The notes under the pieces: model-generated | The model's database searches: none | Seen by the model: only the letters and a program-made list of their open reading frames with translations | What the model was told of the DNA's origin: nothing | Shown here: positions 26,849-34,406 of the stretch, piece after piece | Layout: each line of letters starts with the position of its first letter | Position numbering within the stretch: position 1 is the stretch's first letter | Assembly (NCBI GenBank): GCA_947470105.1 | Contig: CANISR010000005.1 | Location: 1 to 60,472, forward strand | DNA length: 60,472 nt | Reading direction: 5' to 3' | Source: Fidelibacterota bacterium | GTDB taxonomy: Bacteria; Pseudomonadota; Alphaproteobacteria; Rhodospirillales; Rhodospirillaceae | Translations under genes and position numbers: made by a program

Positions 26849-27637
26849 ATGGCTTTTTGGCAGCCGAAGCGGACAGCAGTGTTACCCGTGTTGGCCGCAG
26901 CACTGGCTGTAGCGCTTGCCGCGCCGGCGCAGGCTCAGCCCACTGCGCCGTCGGCGTGGCGTGTAACCGTGGGGCCAGGATTCATTGTCGGGCCGCGCTA
27001 TGTGGGCAGCGACGATATCCGCGTGCTGCCCATCCCCGCGCTCGATATCCGACGGGACAATCTCTTCCTGAATGGGCGCGATGGCTTGGGCGTGGACCTG
27101 CTGCGCGACCCCGGCGGCTTGCGCGCGGGCGTGGCGGTTTTCGCCCGGTTTGGACGCAAGGAGAAGGACGACCCCGTGGCGCTGGCGGGATTGGGGGATA
27201 TCGATCCTGTCCCGCAGCTACGGGCTTTTGCCGCTCACCGCCTGGGCCGGGTCAGGATCTCCGCGCAGATCGCCCGCGACCTCGGCGGCAGCCGCGGCAC
27301 CACCCTGGACCTGGACGCCAGCGCATCAACAGCCTTGAGCGACCGCGTCATCCTGTCGGGCGGCCCGCAACTCAGCTTCGGCGATGCGCGGTTCACCCGC
27401 GCCTTTTTCGGAATCACGGCTACCCAGGCAACGGCGGGGCGCCGGACGCCTTATGCGGTCGGCTCCGGCTTGTTCCAGGCCGGCGTCGGCGCGAGCCTCA
27501 TCGTGAAGCTCGACGATCGTTGGTCCATGACCGCCATATCGAGCGTGGCCCGCTTGACCGGTGCATTTGCCCGCAGTCCCGTTGTCACCGACCGAACCCA
27601 GAAAAGCGGGGGCTTGTTCCTCGCCTACACCTTTTAG
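26849..27637 (+). CDS. MipA/OmpV family outer membrane protein
   Basis: A 262-aa precursor with a signal peptide (about residues 1-30, ending APAQAQ) and alternating beta-strand pattern through to a C-terminal aromatic residue (GLFLAYTF), typical of an outer-membrane barrel. MipA/OmpV proteins scaffold murein enzymes or act as porins. Of several in-frame starts the ATG at 26849 (or GTG 26846) fits the signal peptide; 26798 would lie almost at the predicted transcription start. An ECF-type promoter precedes it. Its stop overlaps that of the convergent GyrI-like gene. Confidence 0.85.
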   Translation: MAFWQPKRTAVLPVLAAALAVALAAPAQAQPTAPSAWRVTVGPGFIVGPRYVGSDDIRVLPIPALDIRRDNLFLNGRDGLGVDLLRDPGGLRAGVAVFARFGRKEKDDPVALAGLGDIDPVPQLRAFAAHRLGRVRISAQIARDLGGSRGTTLDLDASASTALSDRVILSGGPQLSFGDARFTRAFFGITATQATAGRRTPYAVGSGLFQAGVGASLIVKLDDRWSMTAISSVARLTGAFARSPVVTDRTQKSGGLFLAYTF

Positions 27638-28095
27638 GTCAACGGCCGGACAAGTTCGGTGCGCCAGTCGGCGGGGTTGCTGCTCGACTGCGGACCGACG
27701 GCATAGACTTCCCACAGGTCTTCGGCCGGTGCGTGGCCATTTTCTTTGATCCACGCCATGAACGCGCCCCAGGCGCCGGGGAGGCCTTCATAGCCACCGC
27801 TATAGACCGTGCGCGCCGCGCGGACTGCCGGCAGAGCGCCCGGCTGCACGCGCCCCGCGGCTGTCACCAGCGCCGCGACCTTTATGCCCAATTCAAAATC
27901 GAACATATCCGGCGGCATACGCAGGTGATGGGCAAACACACCGCCGATGGGCTCTACGCCTTGCGCGGCGAGCCCCTTCAGCAGTTCCCCGACGGCGGGG
28001 CCGAAAGCAGTACGCATCTCGGCGCGGGGAATGGTGAGGCGGACGACGGCGGCGGCCTGAGCTTCGGTGGTGATGACTTCGGGTGCAGATATCAT
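27634..28095 (-). CDS. GyrI-like small-molecule-binding protein
   Basis: A 153-aa protein of the GyrI-like/AraC effector-binding fold (VVRLTIPRAEMRTAFGPAVGEL near residues 16-37, then FELGIKVAALV and WGAFMAWIKENG). Stand-alone members bind or hydrolyse hydrophobic small molecules. The start at 28095 (MISAPEV) lies 10 bases after the SRPBCC stop. It is the third gene of an ArsR-SRPBCC-GyrI operon. Ligand unknown. Confidence 0.75.
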   Translation of the reverse strand: MISAPEVITTEAQAAAVVRLTIPRAEMRTAFGPAVGELLKGLAAQGVEPIGGVFAHHLRMPPDMFDFELGIKVAALVTAAGRVQPGALPAVRAARTVYSGGYEGLPGAWGAFMAWIKENGHAPAEDLWEVYAVGPQSSSNPADWRTELVRPLT

Positions 28096-28105
28096 TTCGG
28101 GTTTC

Positions 28106-28585
28106 CTACACCGGCGTTCCGAGAATTTCCGCCTCAAGGCGGACATAACTTGCTTCCATCCCGTGCTCCATACCGGTGGCCAGCATCGCGGTGCGCGTTT
28201 CCGCGTCGGGCAGTGTCATGCGCATGGTCATCAACGTCCCATTGTTATCCGGCGTAAAGGTGGTGACGACGTGATTGTCGGGGGTGGGATCAGGCAGGTG
28301 CATGCGCTCAACATGTTCGAGCCGGCTGAACGGGCTCAGTGCGATGAACTCGCCGGTGAGATGGAATCCGCCACCTTTGCCGTCGGTCCAGGCGTAATGG
28401 ATCTTGCCGCCGGGACGGGCATCGTTGATGCAAGTGGGCATGGTCCACCCCGGCGGCCCGAGCATCCATTTTTGAATCAACGCCGGCTCCACATGGGCGC
28501 GGTACACAGCCTCGGGCTTGGCGGCAAAGCGCCGGGTTACGACGACATGGGTATCGCCTTCGGTCTTAAGCGTGAGCTTGGTCAT
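28106..28585 (-). CDS. SRPBCC (AHSA1-like) family protein
   Basis: A 159-aa helix-grip protein with the AHSA1 signature (FAAKPEAVYRAHVEPALIQKW, then GPPGW and a YAWTDGKGGGFHLTGEF block). Members bind hydrophobic ligands. It overlaps the upstream ArsR gene by 4 bases, an arrangement found in many bacteria in which the pair is co-regulated. The substrate is unknown. Confidence 0.88.
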   Translation of the reverse strand: MTKLTLKTEGDTHVVVTRRFAAKPEAVYRAHVEPALIQKWMLGPPGWTMPTCINDARPGGKIHYAWTDGKGGGFHLTGEFIALSPFSRLEHVERMHLPDPTPDNHVVTTFTPDNNGTLMTMRMTLPDAETRTAMLATGMEHGMEASYVRLEAEILGTPV

Positions 28586-28920
28586 GGCCTGTCCTGTGTG
28601 GGGGTTGAATCCATCGCCGCCAAAACGCCGTCGAGGCGGCTGTAATTCGCTTCGAGAGCCTCGCGCAGCATGGCCAGCCAGCGGTCGATCTCGGTGATCG
28701 CCGCCGGCGCCAGCCGGCAGGGCCGTTTGGCGCCTTCGCTGCGCCGGAGTATCAGGCCGGATTGCTCCAGGACCTTGATATGCCGGGAGATGGCCGGTTG
28801 GGTGATTTGAAACGGTTCCGCCAGCTCCATCACCGTGGCCTCGCCCAGCGCCAGACGGGCGAGAATCGCCCTGCGGGTGGGGTCTGCCAGGGCTGAAAAA
28901 GCCGCATTTAAATTGGCCAT
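28582..28920 (-). CDS. ArsR family transcriptional regulator
   Basis: A 112-aa winged-helix repressor of the SdpR/SRPBCC-linked ArsR branch (ALADPTRRAILARLALGEATVMELAEPFQITQPAISRHIKVLEQ pattern: DPTRRAIL near residue 12, recognition helix QPAISRHIKVLE near 43). No CxC metal motif is present, so it is unlikely to sense arsenic. A perfect palindrome, ATATGCGCATAT, lies 16 bases upstream of its ATG. Confidence 0.9.
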   Translation of the reverse strand: MANLNAAFSALADPTRRAILARLALGEATVMELAEPFQITQPAISRHIKVLEQSGLILRRSEGAKRPCRLAPAAITEIDRWLAMLREALEANYSRLDGVLAAMDSTPTQDRP

Positions 28921-28936
28921 TAATGGCGTCCTCTAT

Positions 28937-28948
28937 ATATGCGCATAT
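28937..28948. promoter_or_regulatory. probable ArsR operator
   Basis: Perfect 12-base palindrome ATATGCGCATAT 16 bases upstream of the arsR-type start, followed by a TTATATAAC element (28951-28959). The AT-rich dyad is typical for ArsR dimers and probably mediates autorepression. Confidence 0.5.
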
Positions 28949-29011
28949 TGTTATATAACCGATTAGTTATTGTAAAGGAGAATATTGCCCCCCAACCGGC
29001 ATCACCGGGAT

Positions 29012-29037
29012 TGATCCAACAGGCGGTTTGTCGCGTT
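29012..29037 (+). promoter_or_regulatory. ECF sigma promoter (site 2) of the DUF2177 gene
   Basis: TGATCCAA (29012-29019), 14 bases, CGTT (29034-29037), the same pattern as the sites at the sigma gene. A start near 29044 would give a leader of about 34 bases containing the ribosome site of the gene at 29078. Confidence 0.72.
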
Positions 29038-29077
29038 GCCATTTAAGGAGCGCACCGCTCGCAGCGAGGATCCCACC

Positions 29078-29479
29078 ATGACCTATCTCTACGCCTACCT
29101 GTCGGTCCTGCTGTTGTTCCTGCCGGCCGACTTCGCATGGCTCGGAACCATGACCAGCCGCCTTTACCGGCCCACCTTGGGCGACATCCTGCTCGACAAG
29201 GTGAGCATCGCCCCGGCGATTGTTTTTTACCTGGCGTACCCCATGGGCATCGTGATCTTCGCGGTCATGCCCGCTCTCAAGAGCGGCACGCTGGCCCAGG
29301 CCGCGATTTACGGCGCGCTGTTCGGCGCCTTCTCCTACGGCACCTACGATCTCACCAACCAGGCGACATTGCGCAATTGGTCGACCACGTTGACGGTCGT
29401 GGATATGGCCTGGGGCAGTGTCCTCGGCGCCTTCGCTGCGGCGGGCGCATTCTGGATCGTCGGCAAGCTGGCGCAGTAA
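29078..29479 (+). CDS. DUF2177 family membrane protein
   Basis: A 133-aa integral membrane protein with four hydrophobic helices. The segments LFLPADFAWLG near residue 14 and YGTYDLTNQATLRNW near 90-105 are DUF2177 hallmarks. Function is unknown. In this window it has an ECF-type promoter matching that of the sigma/ChrR locus, with its DUF1295 neighbour convergent at 16 bases. This suggests a role in the same membrane or oxidative stress response. Confidence 0.82.
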   Translation: MTYLYAYLSVLLLFLPADFAWLGTMTSRLYRPTLGDILLDKVSIAPAIVFYLAYPMGIVIFAVMPALKSGTLAQAAIYGALFGAFSYGTYDLTNQATLRNWSTTLTVVDMAWGSVLGAFAAAGAFWIVGKLAQ

Positions 29480-29495
29480 ACCTTCAGTCGCCGTC

Positions 29496-30284
29496 TCAGC
29501 GCCGGGGCGGCCACGGAAAGAAGGCGCTGGTGCGCGCGCGGTAGACCGCGAACAACCCACCTCGCGTGCGCATGAGATGAGTTTCCAGCGGCGGAATGCC
29601 CGAGACATGGGCCAGTAACCAGTACATGCAGACCGGCGCAAGAAACGCGACGTAGCCCAGGGGGTAGGCGCCCGTGCCGTCCATGGCCAACAGCGGGTAA
29701 GACAACCAGCACATCCACTCAAAGAAGTAGTTGGGGTGGCGCGACCAGCGCCAGAGGCCGCGGTCACAGATGCGGCCGCGATTTTCAGGTCGCGACTTGA
29801 AGCGCCGCAACTGCAAGTCCGCGAGGCCGCCGCCGATCAAACCGACGGAGAATACCAGCGCCGCGAGCAGATCGAGCGGCCGGAGGAACGGCGCCGGATT
29901 TTGCGCCGCGACCACAATTGATCCTGCAAGCAGGATGCTCACAGCCGCCTGGCTTTGCAGGAACCAGAACAGCCGCGATCCGGCGCGCGGTCCCCATTGC
30001 TCCATCAAATCGCGATACCGGGGATCATCGGTGATGTGCAGCGTGCGCGTGAACAGGTGCAGGCCGAGGCGCACCGACCAGATGCCGGCGAACGCCGCCG
30101 CCATGATCTGGCGGTGGCTCACGCGTTCTTGCGTCAGTGTCAGGATGACGGCAACGGCGCCCAGGCTGAAGGTCCAAATGGTATCGATCCATCCCGCGTT
30201 GCCGGTGATGCGCTGAATCCACCAGGCGCAGGCCATGAACGCCGACAAAGCGACGGCGGCGGCCGTCAAACTGGCGAGGTCCAT
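29496..30284 (-). CDS. DUF1295 family membrane protein (steroid 5-alpha-reductase-like)
   Basis: A 262-aa protein with about six to seven hydrophobic helices and the C-terminal SRHPNYFFEWMCWLSYPLLA motif near residues 178-197, the NADPH-binding region of the isoprenylcysteine methyltransferase/5-alpha-reductase fold. DUF1295 genes often sit near cyclopropane fatty-acid synthase genes, so a fatty-acyl or lipid reduction is a fair guess. It is third in the sigma-chrR operon, overlapping chrR (TGATG). Confidence 0.85.
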   Translation of the reverse strand: MDLASLTAAAVALSAFMACAWWIQRITGNAGWIDTIWTFSLGAVAVILTLTQERVSHRQIMAAAFAGIWSVRLGLHLFTRTLHITDDPRYRDLMEQWGPRAGSRLFWFLQSQAAVSILLAGSIVVAAQNPAPFLRPLDLLAALVFSVGLIGGGLADLQLRRFKSRPENRGRICDRGLWRWSRHPNYFFEWMCWLSYPLLAMDGTGAYPLGYVAFLAPVCMYWLLAHVSGIPPLETHLMRTRGGLFAVYRARTSAFFPWPPRR

Positions 30285-30931
30285 CAGAAGGAAATGAGCG
30301 GTTGCAGCAGGCGGCCGAACACGCCTTTAAGCCTTAGCGTCCCCTGCATGGCCACCAGGCTGATGCAGGCTTCATCCGTGCCGATCTCGATTTCATGTTC
30401 GTCCTCGGGCGTGCCCATGTCGAAATCACCCACCGCATAGCGCCTATTGTCGTGCGTGAAGCTGCCCGTAAGCACGCAGGTCAGCTCGAAGCCGGTGTGG
30501 GTATGGGGCAGGAGTTTGGTGCCGGGGCCGGATTTGAGCAGAAACACGCGGGTCGGAGAGGTTCCGCCGAGCTCGATGCGGCGCACATGCAGAGAGGGGG
30601 CCACCCACACCCACGGCTCCGCCGGCAGCGCGCGCACGAAAGCCGGCAGGCCGGGCACGTCCGGGAGGCTATCCCCGTCGCGCCGTGATGCCGACTGATG
30701 CGGCGCCTCGGCCAGCCGCGGCGCGATCCGGCTTAGGGCGTCCGGGGCCATTGGTGCAGGCGGGAGCTCCGCCAGCACCGCGCCGCCCACATTTTCCACG
30801 GACTTCACCCAGCCCCGGCACGCGGGACAATGGCCAAGGTGCGTGGCCGCGGCGATGTGCTGGCCGCGGTCCAACGTACCCGCCGCGAAGGCCGTCAGCA
30901 GTTCTTCAGAGGGATGGTGCTGGATGCTCAT
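30284..30931 (-). CDS. chrR: ChrR family anti-sigma factor with cupin domain
   Basis: A 215-aa protein. The N-terminal anti-sigma domain has a zinc-binding pattern (H near residue 6, HLGHCPACRGW near 31-41). The C-terminal cupin (LLPHTHTGFELTCVLTGSF, about residues 140-158, and DEHEIEIG) carries His/Glu metal ligands. In Rhodobacter, ChrR holds RpoE inactive and is degraded on singlet oxygen. It overlaps the sigma gene by 4 bases, ensuring balanced synthesis. Confidence 0.9.
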   Translation of the reverse strand: MSIQHHPSEELLTAFAAGTLDRGQHIAAATHLGHCPACRGWVKSVENVGGAVLAELPPAPMAPDALSRIAPRLAEAPHQSASRRDGDSLPDVPGLPAFVRALPAEPWVWVAPSLHVRRIELGGTSPTRVFLLKSGPGTKLLPHTHTGFELTCVLTGSFTHDNRRYAVGDFDMGTPEDEHEIEIGTDEACISLVAMQGTLRLKGVFGRLLQPLISF

Positions 30932-31509
30932 GACAGATCGTCCAAGAGGATGCGCAGTTTCGACATGGCCAGGCGCAGGCGCGATTTCACAGTGCCCAAG
31001 GGAATCCCCAGGACCGCGGCGATGTCGCCGTGGGCTCGCTCCTGATAAAACGACAACTCGATCACCCGCTTCTGTTCGGCGGATAGTTCCTTGAGGGCCG
31101 CGCGGACGCGGGCGTCGGCTTGCTGGCCGGCCAGCACCGCGTCCGGCGTAGGAGCGCCGTCTATCAGAAACTCCGCATCGATGTCGCCGGCCCGCGCAGA
31201 CACACCGCGCTCACGGCGCAAGGCGTCGACGCGCAGATTGCGGGCGATGGTGAAAATCCAGGCGCCGGCGCCGGCCGTGGCAGGGTCGAACTGGGCGGCC
31301 TTGCGCCACACCATCAACAGTGTTTCCTGGGCCAATTCCTCGGCCGCAGCATCGTCCGCGCCCGACCGGCGCATGAAGGTCTTCACCCTTGGCGCGAAGT
31401 ATTCAAAAAGACGCGCGAACGCCGCCCTGTCCTGATGGGTGGCAACGGCGCTCAGACACTGCGACCATTCCTGGGGAGTCACCGGCTCACCGGCCATGGC
31501 TAAGCCCAT
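30928..31509 (-). CDS. rpoE: RNA polymerase ECF sigma factor (RpoE/ECF11-like)
   Basis: Sigma-70 family ECF factor with region 2 (LFEYFAPRVKTFMRRSG, then EELAQETLLMVWRKA) and region 4 (LSAEQKRVIELSFYQERAHGDIAAVLGIPLGTVKSRL, cited as its ends LSAEQKRVIEL and GTVKSRLRLAMSKLR). Length is 193 aa from ATG 31509; ATG 31497 is also possible. The frame is open to 31575, but that start would lie at or before the transcription start predicted from the promoter at 31610-31585. It is the first gene of the sigma-chrR-DUF1295 operon and likely drives its own promoter and three others nearby. Confidence 0.92.
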   Translation of the reverse strand: MGLAMAGEPVTPQEWSQCLSAVATHQDRAAFARLFEYFAPRVKTFMRRSGADDAAAEELAQETLLMVWRKAAQFDPATAGAGAWIFTIARNLRVDALRRERGVSARAGDIDAEFLIDGAPTPDAVLAGQQADARVRAALKELSAEQKRVIELSFYQERAHGDIAAVLGIPLGTVKSRLRLAMSKLRILLDDLS

Positions 31510-31584
31510 TCTGCGGAGCCGCCGTACCGGCAACTCCGCCAGGGGCGGCGGCGCATATGCGTGGAGGGCTAGCATACCCGGTCA

Positions 31585-31610
31585 AACGCAAGGCCGCGGG
31601 ACTTGGATCA
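31585..31610 (-). promoter_or_regulatory. ECF sigma autoregulatory promoter (site 3)
   Basis: On the minus strand: TGATCCAA (31610 down to 31603), 14 bases, CGTT (31588 down to 31585). A start near 31574 leaves a leader of about 65 bases to the ATG at 31509. Its -35 box forms a palindrome with that of the divergent site 4. Confidence 0.75.
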
Positions 31611-31618
31611 CTGGCAGG

Positions 31619-31644
31619 TGATCCAAAACCGCGGGCGGTCCGTT
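31619..31644 (+). promoter_or_regulatory. ECF sigma promoter (site 4) of the FAD oxidoreductase operon
   Basis: TGATCCAA (31619-31626), 14 bases, CGTT (31641-31644), back to back with the sigma gene promoter: TTGGATCA-N8-TGATCCAA spans 31603-31626. The expected start (about 31651-31656) coincides with the ATG at 31656. Confidence 0.75.
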
Positions 31645-31655
31645 GTTCATGACGT

Positions 31656-33059
31656 ATGACGGCAAATCTGAAAATCATTGATGAAGTATCGGGTCTCAAT
31701 CGGGCCACCGCCAGCCGTAAAGACCCGGGCGGCGGCAGACTGAAGATCGCGGTGGTCGGCAGCGGCATCTCCGGGCTGTCAGCGGCATGGCTGCTGAGCG
31801 GACGCCACGATGTCACGCTTTATGAGCAGGCCGGCCGTCTGGGCGGCCATTCCCACACTGTACGGGTTCCCCGGCCGGGCGGGACCGATATCGCAGTGGA
31901 CATGGGCTTCATCGTGTTCAACCGGGTGACCTATCCCAATCTCACGGCGCTGTTCGCGCACCTTGGCGTCTCGACCGAGGCCTCGGACATGTCCTTCGCC
32001 GCATCCCTGGACGGCGGCGGGTTCGAATACTCGGGCAACGACCTCGCCGGTCTGTTCGCGCAGAAGCGCAACATCCTCCGGCCACGTTTTTGGTCGATGC
32101 TGTGGGGTATCCGCAAATTCTATCGCAACGCCGTGCGCCATGCGGAATCCGGAAACGAGCATCTGACCCTGGGCGAAGTCCTTGCCAGCGGCGGCTATGG
32201 CCCGGCCTTTCGTGACGACCACTTGCTGCCCATGGCCAGCGCCATCTGGTCATCCACGCCGGCGGATATGTTGTCGTTCCCGGCCCTCTCCTTCATCCGC
32301 TTCCACGCCAACCACGGCCTGCTGCAGATCGTCGACCGGCCCACCTGGGAAACTGTCACCGGCGGCAGCGTCTCCTATGTGCAGCGCATGGCGGCGGTGC
32401 TCAAAGACCGCATCCGCCTGGATGCCGGCGCCATCAGCGTGCAGCGTTTGGCGGACGGCGTGCGGATTGCCGACGCCAAGGGACAGGCCGAGACCTTCGA
32501 TCACATTGTGCTCGCCACCCATGCCAACCAGGCGCTGGCGCTGCTGGAGGATCCGACCCCAGCGGAAAAAACACTGCTCGGAGCCTTTCGCTATCAGCGA
32601 AATTTCGCCGTGTTGCATTCCGACCCAAGCTTCATGCCCAAACGCCGCGCCGCCTGGGCGAGCTGGAACTACATCGGTGGCGAACGCGCGCGGCCCGGCT
32701 GCTTCACCTATTGCATGAACCGGCTGCAGAATATTCCGGCCGAGGTGCCTCTGTTCGTGACCCTGAATGCGCCGCGCGACCCGGCGCCGGATCTGGTCCA
32801 TCATCAGGAGGTGTACCAGCATCCGGTTTTCAATACCGCCGCGCTCTCGGCGCAAAGCCGCCTCTGGCAATTACAGGGCGTACGGCGCACCTGGTATTGC
32901 GGCGCTTACTTCGGCGCAGGCTTCCACGAGGACGGTCTGCAGGCCGGCCTGGCGGTGGCCGAGGAACTCGGCGGCGTGCGCCGGCCATGGACGGTGCCCA
33001 ACGAGTCAGGCCGCATCGTGCTCGCCCCGGCACGAAACGTGTCGGAGCCGGCGGCGTGA
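31656..33059 (+). CDS. FAD-dependent amine oxidase-like oxidoreductase
   Basis: A 467-aa flavoprotein. The dinucleotide-binding GSGISGLSAAWLL is near residues 36-48, preceded by an atypical 30-residue polar leader; LYEQAGRLGGHSHTV follows, and a C-terminal GAYFGAGFHEDGLQAG flavin-contact motif is near 425. This family commonly precedes DUF1365 and, in Rhodobacter, sits in the RpoE/ChrR regulon, where relatives take part in unusual fatty-acid formation on phospholipids. The ATG may be leaderless given promoter site 4. The next gene overlaps (GTGA). Confidence 0.88.
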   Translation: MTANLKIIDEVSGLNRATASRKDPGGGRLKIAVVGSGISGLSAAWLLSGRHDVTLYEQAGRLGGHSHTVRVPRPGGTDIAVDMGFIVFNRVTYPNLTALFAHLGVSTEASDMSFAASLDGGGFEYSGNDLAGLFAQKRNILRPRFWSMLWGIRKFYRNAVRHAESGNEHLTLGEVLASGGYGPAFRDDHLLPMASAIWSSTPADMLSFPALSFIRFHANHGLLQIVDRPTWETVTGGSVSYVQRMAAVLKDRIRLDAGAISVQRLADGVRIADAKGQAETFDHIVLATHANQALALLEDPTPAEKTLLGAFRYQRNFAVLHSDPSFMPKRRAAWASWNYIGGERARPGCFTYCMNRLQNIPAEVPLFVTLNAPRDPAPDLVHHQEVYQHPVFNTAALSAQSRLWQLQGVRRTWYCGAYFGAGFHEDGLQAGLAVAEELGGVRRPWTVPNESGRIVLAPARNVSEPAA

Positions 33060-33790
33060 GCGCCGCGCTGTATATTTGCTCCGTCATGCACCGGCGCGTG
33101 AGCCCGCGCGTACATCGCTTCCGCTACCGCGGATTTTGGCTGCTGTTCGATATCGACGACATGGCGGGGCTTGGCGCCCGGCACGCCCTTTTGTCCCACA
33201 ACCGCTTCAATCTTTTCAGCCTGTTCGACCGCGATCACGGCGACGGCGGCGCGACGCCGCTGGGCGACCAGATCCGCACGCGCCTGCGCACGGCCGGCAT
33301 CGAGATCGGCGGGGGCGAAATTCGCCTGCTGTGTATGCCGCGCACCCTCGGGTACAGCTTCAACCCGCTCAGCATCTATTTTTGCCGGCATGAGAATGGC
33401 GCGGCCGCGGCCCTGATCTATGAGGTGCACAACACCTTCGGCCAGCGGCACAGCTATGTCATTCCCGCGGCGGAAGCCGAAGGCGCCTTCCACCAGTCCT
33501 GTGACAAGCGGTTCTATGTCTCGCCGTTCCTGGAGATGGATTTGCGCTACGACTTCGCGGTTGCCGAACCGGGCGAGCGCCTGGCGGTATCGATCCGCGC
33601 CAGCCGCGCCGGCGAGCCGGTGATGTTTGCCTGCCTCGCGGGCGCGCGCCGCGACCTGACGGACGCAACACTTCTCGGCAGTTTCCTGCGGATGCCCGCG
33701 ATCACCCTGAAGGTGATCGCGGCGATCCACTGGGAGGCCTTAAGGCTATGGTTTAAAGGCCTGCGGCTGGTGCCGCGCCCTCAACACTAG
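33056..33790 (+). CDS. DUF1365 family protein
   Basis: A 244-aa soluble protein with the DUF1365 landmarks VMHRRVSPRVHRFRYRGFWL near residues 10-29, LGYSFNPLSIYFC near 98-110 and EVHNTFGQRHSYV near 123-135. The GTG at 33056 overlaps the stop of the FAD enzyme, so the two are translationally coupled. The frame continues upstream, but family similarity starts here. Likely a lipid-modifying partner of the FAD enzyme; the chemistry is not known. Confidence 0.88.
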   Translation: MSAALYICSVMHRRVSPRVHRFRYRGFWLLFDIDDMAGLGARHALLSHNRFNLFSLFDRDHGDGGATPLGDQIRTRLRTAGIEIGGGEIRLLCMPRTLGYSFNPLSIYFCRHENGAAAALIYEVHNTFGQRHSYVIPAAEAEGAFHQSCDKRFYVSPFLEMDLRYDFAVAEPGERLAVSIRASRAGEPVMFACLAGARRDLTDATLLGSFLRMPAITLKVIAAIHWEALRLWFKGLRLVPRPQH

Positions 33791-34290
33791 ATTAGCTTGG
33801 GGTCCATGCCCGGGCCGGAGATCTGGACGTCGAATCCGTCCGGATCGGTGATATGAAAGCTGAGGTCGGTGTCCGGCCGCGGCGTATGGCCGCGCCGCTT
33901 CAGCTCGGCTTCCACCGCCGCCTTGTCCCAGGTGTCGATCGTATAGGCGACATGATCGATGGTGCCGGGTGCGCGGCCCTCACGCGCATTGCGCGCCACC
34001 ACGAAGGATTTGCCGATCTCCATGAAGCACTGGGTTTTGCCGTTGTCGTGCGACACCTTCATGCCCATGAGGTCGGCATAGAAGTCTGCGGTCTTTTTGT
34101 AGTCCTTGACGTTATAGGACAGGTGATTGACCGCGATGGTGTTGAAGCCTTTCTTTGCCGGTTCGGCGCCGAGTGCGGGTGCCGTCGCGGCGCTGGCCGC
34201 CGCGGTGACTGCGAGAGTCGTGATGAGGCTGCGGCGCGACATCTTGCCGCGTTCGAAGTCGGTGAGCAGGTTGGCGATAATCTGTTCCAT
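33787..34290 (-). CDS. Tat-exported VOC family protein
   Basis: A 167-aa precursor. A 16-residue polar N-terminus precedes a twin-arginine leader (SRRSLITTLAVTAAASAATAP, read as RR at residues 19-20 and an Ala-rich core), then one VOC module (AVNHLSYNVKDYKKTADFY, ending SFHITDPDGFDVQISGP with the metal-site acid region). Export of a VOC domain is uncommon. It is convergent with the DUF1365 gene. The N-terminus resembles that of the nearby RidA-type leader at 40253. Confidence 0.85.
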   Translation of the reverse strand: MEQIIANLLTDFERGKMSRRSLITTLAVTAAASAATAPALGAEPAKKGFNTIAVNHLSYNVKDYKKTADFYADLMGMKVSHDNGKTQCFMEIGKSFVVARNAREGRAPGTIDHVAYTIDTWDKAAVEAELKRRGHTPRPDTDLSFHITDPDGFDVQISGPGMDPKLI

Positions 34291-34406
34291 GGGTAGATCC
34301 TCCCTCTATGTAATCCCATGCTGAGCTTAGCGCGGATGGGGACCACGCTGCCATCATTTGCCGGCATCTCTCATGACGCCGGGATCGTGAAAGCTTCCGC
34401 TCGGCA

